Source of the DNA: Rhizobium sp. RM | GTDB taxonomy: Bacteria > Pseudomonadota > Alphaproteobacteria > Rhizobiales > Rhizobiaceae | Assembly: GCF_013390595.1 (NCBI RefSeq) | Contig: NZ_JACAWV010000022.1 | Location: forward strand, 124,001-188,000 | Reading direction: 5' to 3' | DNA: 64,000 bases | In this document: positions 52,283-59,751 of the stretch, one piece after another | How the letters are laid out: each line of letters opens with the position of its first letter | Numbering within the stretch: the first letter of the stretch is position 1 | Notes under the pieces: generated by a model | The model's database searches: none | What the model saw: only the letters and a program-made list of their open reading frames with translations | Told to the model about the DNA's origin: nothing | Position numbers and translations under genes: made by a program

Positions 52283-53485
52283 ATGCCCTCGCTCCAGCAA
52301 CGACGCCTCGCTCTCTTCGCGTTCTTTTTCCTTCCCGGCATTGCCATGGCCTCCTGGGTCACCCGCACCCCTGCCATTCGCGATCGCATCGATGCCTCGA
52401 TTGCCGAGATGGGGCTCGTCCTTCTCGGTCTCTCGGTCGGCTCGATGACCGGCATCCTGTTTTCCGGTTTCGCCGTTGGCAGGTTCGGCACCAAAACGGT
52501 GATCCACGCCGGAACATGGGCAGTGGCAACGGGTGTGGCGCTGATGGCAACCGGCACGTTGACCGGACAGGCCGCCATTGTGGCACTGGGGCTTGGATCG
52601 TTCGGCCTCGGCATGGGGTTTGCGGAAATTGCCGTCAACATCGATGGCGCCATGGTCGAGCGCGCCTCGGGAAAGCCGTTGATGCATGCGCTGCACGGCT
52701 GTTTCAGCTTCGGCACGGTGCTGGGGGCGCTGGCCGGTTTCGCCGCCAATGCGCTGGCCGTGCCGGTCGAGGCGCATCTGGCTGCCGTGGTCGTTCTCAT
52801 CGCACCATCGACGCTCTATTTCATCCGCCATATCCCCGAGGGAACGGCGCGCAACGATGCAGCGCAGACCAGCGAGGTGAGAGGCGACAGCGAAGATGCC
52901 CCCTGGCGCGACCCGCGCCTGCTCGCCATTGCCCTGATCGTTCTTGCCACGGCGCTGGCCGAAGGTGCAGCCAATGACTGGCTGCCGATCCTGATGGTCG
53001 ACGAGCATGATTTCTCCAAAACCACGGGTTCGCTGATCTTCCTGGTGTTTGCCACGGCCATGACCATCGGGCGCTTCTCCGGCGGGTATTTTCTGGAGCG
53101 TTTCGGCCGGTCCGCCGTTATTCGCACCAGCGCGATCTTCGGTGCGCTCGGGCTTGCCGGGGTGATCTTCTCGCATCACCCGGTTCTGGCCGGCGCATCC
53201 GTGCTGTTATGGGGCCTTGGCGCCTCGCTCGGCTTTCCGGTTGCCATTTCCGCCGCCGGTGACTCCGGCGCCAACTCCGCAGAGCGGGTCAAGATCGTGA
53301 CGATCGGCGGATATGTCGCCTTCCTCGTCGGGCCGCCGCTGCTCGGACTGATCGGCGAACATTATGGCCTGCGCAACGCCATGCTGGTGGTGCTGACGCT
53401 GCTGTTCTGCGCCATTGCCGCCGCCCCGGCCGTGCGGCCAAGGGCTGCGGCAAACGCCGAGGAAACATCGAGAACGCCGGCCTGA
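52283..53485 (+). CDS. MFS transporter (YbjJ/FucP-like)
   Basis: About 400 residues from ATG 52283 (the frame opens at 52232). Twelve helices. The start RLALFAFFFLPGIAMASWVTRTPAIRD and LGLSVGSMTGILFSG are typical of the YbjJ/FucP-type group. HALHGCFSFGTVLGALAGF lies mid-protein. The substrate is unknown. It is controlled by the divergent TetR and followed by maa on the same strand 83 bases on. Confidence 0.85.
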   Translation: MPSLQQRRLALFAFFFLPGIAMASWVTRTPAIRDRIDASIAEMGLVLLGLSVGSMTGILFSGFAVGRFGTKTVIHAGTWAVATGVALMATGTLTGQAAIVALGLGSFGLGMGFAEIAVNIDGAMVERASGKPLMHALHGCFSFGTVLGALAGFAANALAVPVEAHLAAVVVLIAPSTLYFIRHIPEGTARNDAAQTSEVRGDSEDAPWRDPRLLAIALIVLATALAEGAANDWLPILMVDEHDFSKTTGSLIFLVFATAMTIGRFSGGYFLERFGRSAVIRTSAIFGALGLAGVIFSHHPVLAGASVLLWGLGASLGFPVAISAAGDSGANSAERVKIVTIGGYVAFLVGPPLLGLIGEHYGLRNAMLVVLTLLFCAIAAAPAVRPRAAANAEETSRTPA

Positions 53486-53568
53486 TCGGCGTAACCTGAC
53501 CATCCTGCTGGCCCGTTCCACAATCCCACAGCCTCACGGGCCTGCAAAAGACATCGAAAGGATACCCC

Positions 53569-54156
53569 ATGAACGAAATGGAAAAGGCGGCCGCCGGCCT
53601 GCTCTACGATGCGAACTACGATCCCGAGCTGAAGCGTCAACGCGATGCCGCCAAGGATGCGCTGTTTGCCTTCAACACAACGCCGCCCAGCCAGAGCGAA
53701 AAGCGCCGCGAAATCATCCGGTCCCTGTTCGGCAAGACCGGCAAGGAGTTTCTGATCGAAGCGCCGTTCAACTGCGATTACGGCTTCAACATCGAAATCG
53801 GCGAGAACTTCTACGCCAACGTCAATCTGGTCATTCTCGATGGCGCCAAAGTAAAGATCGGCAGCAATGTCTTCATCGCACCGAATGTGCACATCTGCTG
53901 CGCCGGGCATCCGCTGGACATAGAACGCCGCAACAAGGGGCTGGAATATGCCTTCCCGGTGACGATTGAAGACGACGTCTGGATTGGCGCGGGCGCGCAG
54001 ATCCTTCCCGGCGTCACGGTTGGCCGTGGCAGCGTCGTGGCTGCCGGCGCCATCGTCATCCGCGATGTGCCGCCCATGTCACTGGTCGGTGGAAACCCCG
54101 CCCGCGTTATCCGTCAGATCACTGACGCCGATATCGCCAAGTACCGCGAGGCGTAA
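53569..54156 (+). CDS. maa: Maltose/galactoside O-acetyltransferase (LacA/Maa type)
   Basis: 195 residues of the hexapeptide-repeat left-handed beta-helix. The N-terminal helical MEKAAAGLLYDANYDPEL is typical of Maa. Repeats run from EIGENFYANVN onward, with HICCAGHPLDIERRNKG containing the catalytic His, and IGAGAQILPGVTVGRGSVVAAGAIV. It acetylates sugars such as maltose or galactosides. It lies in line with the MFS gene but separated by 83 bases. Confidence 0.92.
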   Translation: MNEMEKAAAGLLYDANYDPELKRQRDAAKDALFAFNTTPPSQSEKRREIIRSLFGKTGKEFLIEAPFNCDYGFNIEIGENFYANVNLVILDGAKVKIGSNVFIAPNVHICCAGHPLDIERRNKGLEYAFPVTIEDDVWIGAGAQILPGVTVGRGSVVAAGAIVIRDVPPMSLVGGNPARVIRQITDADIAKYREA

Positions 54157-54176
54157 TCGCCACATATCTGTCGCCT

Positions 54177-54202
54177 GGGCCTCAACGATCCGGCTGAGGC
54201 CC
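54177..54202. terminator. Bidirectional terminator
   Basis: An 8-bp stem GGGCCTCA/TGAGGCCC with a 10-base loop is followed by TTTC. It lies between the convergent maa and Imm63-like genes. Confidence 0.75.
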
Positions 54203-54217
54203 TTTCACCCATCGCCG

Positions 54218-54736
54218 TCACGCCGCAAACGGCAGCAAGGGATAACGGGCATTGCGTTTTTCAGATGCGTTGAGCGGCGCATGGCGCAGCACCTCGGCAT
54301 AATGCTGTTCCATGAAGGCGCCCATCTCCGGCGAAATGCGGTGCATGGTGGCGATGGCGGGGGCCATCCAGTTCCAGCGCGAATAGCCGTCATCCTTCAG
54401 GCCGTAATCCAGCGGAGGGGCGTTTTCGGGCGCACGTCTGTCCTTCAGTTCAGAGGCGCAGGCATGGCCGAACGCCATGCCGGACAAAAACCAGCGTGCC
54501 GCATCCGGTAGCGAAAGACCTGACATCCGCTGCGTCTCCTGCCCGCGTTCGGTAACGACGATCTCGTAGAGGCCACGACGGATTTCGACATGCGGCGATC
54601 CATCGTCCTGACGTGTAGTCCTGACACGGACAGCCGCACCAAGACCGGTCTTTTCCCAGGCGGTGTCGATGGTCGATTGCAACGTGTCGATCAGCCCGTC
54701 ATCCATCCGCCGCGTCCATTTTCCCAAAAGCCTCAT
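54218..54736 (-). CDS. Imm63-like protein (possible orphan immunity protein)
   Basis: 172 residues. The central segment RGLYEIVVTERGQETQRMSG, then LPDAARWFLSGMAFGHACASELKDRR, matches the Imm63 pattern (a Y-x2-V-x2-ERG-x-E motif followed by an F/W-x-A-x-E-x-R helix). The C-terminus is helical. Imm63 proteins neutralise polymorphic toxins, but no toxin is present here. The assignment is by pattern only. Confidence 0.5.
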   Translation of the reverse strand: MRLLGKWTRRMDDGLIDTLQSTIDTAWEKTGLGAAVRVRTTRQDDGSPHVEIRRGLYEIVVTERGQETQRMSGLSLPDAARWFLSGMAFGHACASELKDRRAPENAPPLDYGLKDDGYSRWNWMAPAIATMHRISPEMGAFMEQHYAEVLRHAPLNASEKRNARYPLLPFAA

Positions 54737-54953
54737 ACTGCCGCTACCGCCATTCGCCTTCTACCCAGCATTGCACCTGTTGTATCGAGCCGTTATAGCT
54801 TGGGGAATTGCCGGTTCCCGCTTCCCCCATAGAAAACGGGTAGTTCATGCGACGACGCCTTGCAGCCTTTTTATCACCTGTCTTCACCGCTGCCTCCCGG
54901 CTGAATGCTGTCGATCAGCATCGTCGCCACAAGGCAATATCAGGGGCGAACTG

Positions 54954-56018
54954 ATGGCCGGATTTCAGGGCGCGCGTGTCAGCCTGACGGTGATTGCGGT
55001 TCTGATTGCGCTGTGGTCGGCCAAGGCTGCCTATGTGTTTCTGGCCCCGCTGACGCTTGCGATCTTCGTGCTGGCGCTGGTCTGGCCAGCGCAGAAGGCG
55101 TTGCAGATGCATGTGCCGAAGGTGGTTGCCGCAGCGGTGACACTGGTGGGCGCGACACTGGTACTGGCGCTTTTCGGTTTCGCCATCGTCTGGGCATCCG
55201 GCGCGGTCTGGAGCAATGTTGCCGCCCAGTCGGAACGCTACCAGTTGCTCTACCAGAGCGTCACGGGCTGGCTGGAAAAGAACGGCATTGTCGTTGGCGC
55301 GCTGTGGGCCGATGGTTTCAACGTCAACTGGATGCTGCGTGCCGTGCAGCAGGCCTTTTCGCGCATGAGCCAGTTTACCAGCTTCCTGATGGTCGCCGTT
55401 GCCTATCTTCTGACGGGGCTGATCGAGGTCGATGCCGTTGAGAAACGTCTCGACCGCTTCTCACTGGGCTCGTCGGCCAAAATTATGCTCGATACCTGCC
55501 GCACCACGGCAAAGAAGCTTCGCACCTATATCTGGGTCCGCACCGTCATCAGCCTGCTCACGGGCTTCTGCTTCGGCGTGGTGATCTATGCGCTCGACGT
55601 GCCGCTGGCGCCGCAATGGGCGGTGATCGCCTTCGTGCTGAACTACATTCCCTTTATCGGCCCGCTGATTGCCACTATCCTGCCCACGGTATTCGGGCTC
55701 GTCCAGCTTGGCGACCCGTGGACGGCATTCGTGCTGTTTTCCACCCTCACCGTCGTGCAGTTCGTCAGCGGCAACTATCTCGAACCGGTGCTTTCTGGCG
55801 GCATGCTGACCCTGTCGCCCTTCGTCATTCTGGCGTCGATCTTTCTCTGGACCTTCCTGTGGGGCATATACGGCACCTTCATCGGTGTTCCCATCGCCAT
55901 TGCGGTGGCCTCTTTTGCCGCCTCCTCGCCATCGGCCGCGTGGCTTGCAGCCTTGATGGGCGCCGAAGGACCGGAGCGCGATCCGGACGCTATACCGGAA
56001 CCTCCCACGACTGCTTGA
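54954..56018 (+). CDS. AI-2E family transporter (PerM/YhhT-like)
   Basis: About 354 residues from ATG 54954 (frame open from 54663). There are about eight membrane segments with two hydrophobic clusters. RTTAKKLRTYIWVRTVISLLTGF and NYIPFIGPLIATILPTVFGLVQ are the family landmarks. The C-terminus is Pro/Asp-rich. Members export various small molecules, and AI-2 transport itself is established only for some. Its 3' end overlaps the convergent Lrp gene by 29 bases. Confidence 0.85.
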   Translation: MAGFQGARVSLTVIAVLIALWSAKAAYVFLAPLTLAIFVLALVWPAQKALQMHVPKVVAAAVTLVGATLVLALFGFAIVWASGAVWSNVAAQSERYQLLYQSVTGWLEKNGIVVGALWADGFNVNWMLRAVQQAFSRMSQFTSFLMVAVAYLLTGLIEVDAVEKRLDRFSLGSSAKIMLDTCRTTAKKLRTYIWVRTVISLLTGFCFGVVIYALDVPLAPQWAVIAFVLNYIPFIGPLIATILPTVFGLVQLGDPWTAFVLFSTLTVVQFVSGNYLEPVLSGGMLTLSPFVILASIFLWTFLWGIYGTFIGVPIAIAVASFAASSPSAAWLAALMGAEGPERDPDAIPEPPTTA

Positions 56019-56448
56019 TCTTCTGCATCGGGATTTCCGATTTGATGTTGCGCACGCCCTTGATGCGGCCAAGGTGCTCCATCTGGAAGCGGCGATAACC
56101 ATCGAGATCGGGCGCCACGACGCGCAGCATGAAATCGCAGTCGCCCGCCATCAGGTGGCATTCCACCACCTGCGGCAGCTTCTCGGCCGCTTCGTAAAAG
56201 GTCGTTGTGGTTTCCTCGTCCTGGCTGTCGAGCCAGATGCGCACGAACACGGTAAAGCCCATGTCGAGCTTGGCAGCGTCGACCAGCGCCACATACTGGC
56301 GGATGATGCCAGCCTCTTCCAGAAGCTTGACGCGCCTGAGACACGGCGATGGCGACAGGCCGACTTTGGCCGCGAGGTCGGTGTTCTGAATGCGCCCGTC
56401 CTGCTGCAGCACACGGAGAATCTTGCGGTCGATGGCATCGAGTTTCAT
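55990..56448 (-). CDS. Lrp/AsnC family regulator
   Basis: 152 residues. The HTH is IQNTDLAAKVGLSPSPCLRRVKLLEEAGIIRQY (residues 19-51). The RAM domain follows (LVDAAKLDMGFTVFVRIWL and VVECHLMAGDCDFMLRVVAPDLDGYRRF). It is divergent from AzlCD, across a gap with an AT-rich stretch. It most likely senses branched-chain amino acids and controls azlCD. Confidence 0.9.
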   Translation of the reverse strand: MKLDAIDRKILRVLQQDGRIQNTDLAAKVGLSPSPCLRRVKLLEEAGIIRQYVALVDAAKLDMGFTVFVRIWLDSQDEETTTTFYEAAEKLPQVVECHLMAGDCDFMLRVVAPDLDGYRRFQMEHLGRIKGVRNIKSEIPMQKIKQSWEVPV

Positions 56449-56612
56449 TGGCGTTTCGTTTCAAGGATATGGCGATTGATTGGCACAGAACGCCAGTTTT
56501 TCGAAAAATTGGAAAGAGAACGCAACCAACCACCACACCGACAGCTCTATGATGCCGCCGTCCCGACCAAGGTTTCGGGGCGAAATGGCATGAAAGTGAA
56601 AAGAGACGTTCG

Positions 56613-57338
56613 GTGGTTGAATATGTTGCAAGTGACGCCCGCCTTTATGGTGGTGCGCGAAGCGAACTGTGGCGCGGATTGAAGGATGGCATTCCGGTGA
56701 TGCTGGGCTTCGTGCCCTTCGCGCTGGTGCTGGGGGCGCAGGCCGCCGCCAAGGGGTTCAGCATTGCCGAAGTGCCGCTGATGACCGGGCTGAATTTTGG
56801 CGGCGGATCGGAATTTGCCGCCGTCGAGCTATGGACCTCGCCGCCGCATATCGCGCTCATCGTCGCCATCACCTTCCTCGTCAACAGCCGCCACCTGCTG
56901 ATGGGCGCGGCGTTTGCACCGCTGATGCAGCACCTTTCCCGCCGCAAGGCATTGGTGGCGCTGTTCTTCATGTGCGACGAAAGCTGGGCGATGGGTCTGG
57001 CCGATGCCCGGAAGGCGAGACGCGGCCTGAGTGCGGGCTATTTCTTCGGTGTGGCGCTTGGCCTTTATGTGAGCTGGATCGTCTTTACCGCTGTTGGCGC
57101 AGCCGTCGGCCCGCTCTTGGGCGATGTGACGCGTTACGGTTTCGACATGGCCTTTCCGGCGGTGTTTCTGGTGATGCTGGCAGGCATGTGGAAGGGCGCG
57201 CGCTCTGCCCTGCCCTGGCTCATCAGCCTTGTCGTGGCGGCCACCGTTCACCTTCTCGTTCCCGGCGCGTGGTACGTGCCCGCCGGTGCGCTCTCCGGCG
57301 TCCTGTTCTCTTATCTACTGGCCAAACCGCATGCTTGA
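56613..57338 (+). CDS. azlC: Branched-chain amino-acid exporter subunit AzlC
   Basis: 241 residues from GTG 56613. KDGIPVMLGFVPFALVLGAQAAAKG and LNFGGGSEFAAVELW are AzlC signatures, and NSRHLLMGAAFAPLMQHLSRRKA and FFMCDESWAMGLADA follow. It forms a two-component exporter with AzlD. It overlaps AzlD by 8 bases. The Lrp regulator is divergent. Confidence 0.9.
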   Translation: MVEYVASDARLYGGARSELWRGLKDGIPVMLGFVPFALVLGAQAAAKGFSIAEVPLMTGLNFGGGSEFAAVELWTSPPHIALIVAITFLVNSRHLLMGAAFAPLMQHLSRRKALVALFFMCDESWAMGLADARKARRGLSAGYFFGVALGLYVSWIVFTAVGAAVGPLLGDVTRYGFDMAFPAVFLVMLAGMWKGARSALPWLISLVVAATVHLLVPGAWYVPAGALSGVLFSYLLAKPHA

Positions 57339-57654
57339 CGCACTCCCCACCCCCCTGTTCGACCCGCATTATGTCGCGGCGATCTTTCTGATGGCAACGG
57401 TGACCTATCTGACGCGGATCGGCGGTTATCTGTTCCTGCGCAACCGCGCGCTGAGCCCGCGCATGCAGGCGGCGATGGAAACCGCGCCGGGCTGCGTGCT
57501 CATCACCATCATCGCCCCGGATTTCGTCTCGGGCCGACCGGCCGATCTCATCGCGCTGGCCGTGACGATGCTTGCCGCCACGCGCCTGCCCATTCTGCCG
57601 ACCGTCATCATCGGCATCGTCTCTGCCGGTCTTCTGCGCAACATGATGGGCTGA
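57331..57654 (+). CDS. azlD: Branched-chain amino-acid exporter subunit AzlD
   Basis: About 107 residues from ATG 57331. VTYLTRIGGYLFLRNRALSPRMQAAMETAPGCVLI is typical of AzlD. The longer frame from 57229 is a shadow of azlC. It overlaps the azlC end, so expression is coupled. Confidence 0.9.
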   Translation: MLDALPTPLFDPHYVAAIFLMATVTYLTRIGGYLFLRNRALSPRMQAAMETAPGCVLITIIAPDFVSGRPADLIALAVTMLAATRLPILPTVIIGIVSAGLLRNMMG

Positions 57655-57658
57655 AAAG

Positions 57659-57691
57659 ACACCTTGCCGGCGTTTCAGGCAGGCAAGGTGT
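57659..57691. terminator. Bidirectional terminator overlapping the amidohydrolase end
   Basis: The 10-bp stem ACACCTTGCC/GGCAAGGTGT with a 13-base loop lies between azlD and the amidohydrolase. The amidohydrolase stop (57675-57677) lies in the loop, so the hairpin spans its 3' end. Confidence 0.75.
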
Positions 57692-59039
57692 TCTTGTGGA
57701 TGCGCCCGTCCTTCATCACCAGCGGCATGCTGCGATCGGGGTCACCGATCAGGGATATGTCCTGCAGCGGATCGCCATCCAGCAGCAACAGGTCGGCATA
57801 GGCGCCGGCCTCGATGCGGCCAAGTTTGCCGGGATAGGGATTGCGCGGGCCCGAAAGCCCCAGGAGATCGGCATTGCCGCTGGTCAGCATCCGCAAAACC
57901 TCGGCATTGTCATACCAGCGGGCGAATTTGGCGAGCTGCCTGCCCTGCGTGGCGGTGCCCGCCGGGCTGAACAGAATATCGGTGCCCAGCGCCATCCTGA
58001 CCTTGTATTTGCGGCCAAGTTCGATCGCCCGCACCGTGCCCTCGGCAATCAGCTCCTGCTGCTGCCGCTGTTCCGGCGATGGTTTGGCATTGGCATCCTC
58101 ATCGGCCAGAAACGGCTGGATACTCCACCACGCATCGGCATCGGCGATCCGCTGCACGGTTTCCTCATCCGCGAGCTGGCCGTGTTCGATGGATTTGACG
58201 CCGCATTCCAGCGCCCGGCGAATGGCCGCGGAGGTGTAGGCGTGAATGCAGACATAGGTGCCCCAGTCTGACGCCGCCGCAACGGCCGCCTTCATTTCGG
58301 CGGGCGTATATTGCAGGGAATCGATCGGATCGAAGGAGGATGACACACCGCCGCCGCCCATAATCTTGATCTGGCTGGCGCCAAGCATCAGCTGCTCGCG
58401 CACCCGGCGCAGCACTTCCGCTTCGCCATCGGCAATGGCCGAAATTCCCGCCGTCTCCGCAACGCTGAGGTCGCTCTGCGGCTGGCGCGGCAGATCGGTG
58501 CGCATGCGGAAATCGCCATGCCCCGAGGTTTGCGACACCATGGCACCGGAGGGATAGATGCGCGGACCGGCCACGCGGTTTTCATCGATGGCGCGTTTCA
58601 GCGCGAAGGAAGGCCCGCCGACATCGCGCACGGTGGTAAAACCGCGCAGCACGGTACGCTCGGCCTCCTGTGCCGCGACCAGATGCACATAGGGAATATC
58701 CGCCGTCATGGCCGCAACCTGCGAAATACCGGCGAGAATGGAATGCCAGTGGGCATCGATCATGCCGGGCATCAGGGTGCGGCCACCGCAATCGATCACC
58801 TGCGCATCCGCAACCGCATCCGCCGCGCCGACCAGCGCCTTGATGAGATTGCCCTCGATCAGCACGCCGTTGCCCTCGATCAGCCTGCTGTCGATGCCGT
58901 TGAAGATTTTGACATTGCGCAGCAGGATCGATTTTGCCGGTGCCTGCGCAAAGGCAGGGTCGACCTGACCGAGTGCGGCCACCGCCAGGCTTGCCGCAAT
59001 GCCATTCAGCACCGAACGGCGGGAAAGCCCGGCATTCAT
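57675..59039 (-). CDS. Tat-exported amidohydrolase (imidazolonepropionase/prolidase-like)
   Basis: About 454 residues from ATG 59039, 496 if the frame from 59165 is used. The twin-arginine signal is SRRSVLNGIAASLAVAALG with a cleavage site near FAQA. The metal site HxH is in LMPGMIDAHWHS, with HAYTSAAIRRALECGVKSIEHG further on and ALGTDILF near the end, giving the four ligand blocks. It is probably a periplasmic hydrolase of cyclic amides or peptides. The upstream extension contains CACHSPEARNLFARM, which may be native. Confidence 0.85.
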   Translation of the reverse strand: MNAGLSRRSVLNGIAASLAVAALGQVDPAFAQAPAKSILLRNVKIFNGIDSRLIEGNGVLIEGNLIKALVGAADAVADAQVIDCGGRTLMPGMIDAHWHSILAGISQVAAMTADIPYVHLVAAQEAERTVLRGFTTVRDVGGPSFALKRAIDENRVAGPRIYPSGAMVSQTSGHGDFRMRTDLPRQPQSDLSVAETAGISAIADGEAEVLRRVREQLMLGASQIKIMGGGGVSSSFDPIDSLQYTPAEMKAAVAAASDWGTYVCIHAYTSAAIRRALECGVKSIEHGQLADEETVQRIADADAWWSIQPFLADEDANAKPSPEQRQQQELIAEGTVRAIELGRKYKVRMALGTDILFSPAGTATQGRQLAKFARWYDNAEVLRMLTSGNADLLGLSGPRNPYPGKLGRIEAGAYADLLLLDGDPLQDISLIGDPDRSMPLVMKDGRIHKNTLPA

Positions 59040-59751
59040 GCGCGCAAACAGGTTTCGGGCTTCGGGACTATGGCAGGCGCAGCCGCCATCATGAACGAGA
59101 TGAGCGTATCTTTCTCCGAGACGAAACACCAAGCGACACCCCTTGTTTCTGCGGAAGCGGATCAACCACCGTCGGGTTGCGAGTTAAGCCGATTTGCCGT
59201 TGAGCGACAAGCGCAATCATGCCGGGAACAGCGGACAGGCGAACAATCAGACCGGCAGATATTTTTTCGACGCTCAAACCGTAAATGACCGTTTCAGCCA
59301 CCTGCCCCACGCCACAAAGTGCTGTCGCGGATGAGCGTGGGAACGCACGCGTGCTGGTTGCCGCGTCAATGCATTTCGGGGCAATTTTCAGGCTGAAATG
59401 CCGCAACCGCGAAGGGAATGACAGGCAATGAACGAAATGCCGACAACACGCATAGAGTGTAATTGATCCCTTGACGAATACCAGCTTGCGAAGAGCACCT
59501 TACGTTAAGGGAAGAGATTCAACAGATATAATTTTAACATATTGTTTTACAACGTATTCGTGAGGATAAATCGTTGTGGCGCGACACCTCCCTCAATTTC
59601 CATCCGAGAAATCTTGTTCTAACAATCGTCAGTTTTTTCGACTATTCGACATTGCGAAACTGCAACTTTCCCTTGTTCTCAGTGAGTCTGAAAAAGGGAG
59701 AGACGGGCAGATCGGCCGCACTGCGGTATTTGTCATATTCGGGGGCGAATA
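59040..59751. other. Long intergenic region before the autotransporter
   Basis: About 700 bases (586 if the amidohydrolase starts at 59165). An AT-rich stretch at 59520-59565 and TTGACG at 59471 may belong to the autotransporter promoter, but no clear -35/-10 pair at 17 bases is seen. Small frames lack ribosome-binding sites. No other gene is supported. Confidence 0.4.
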
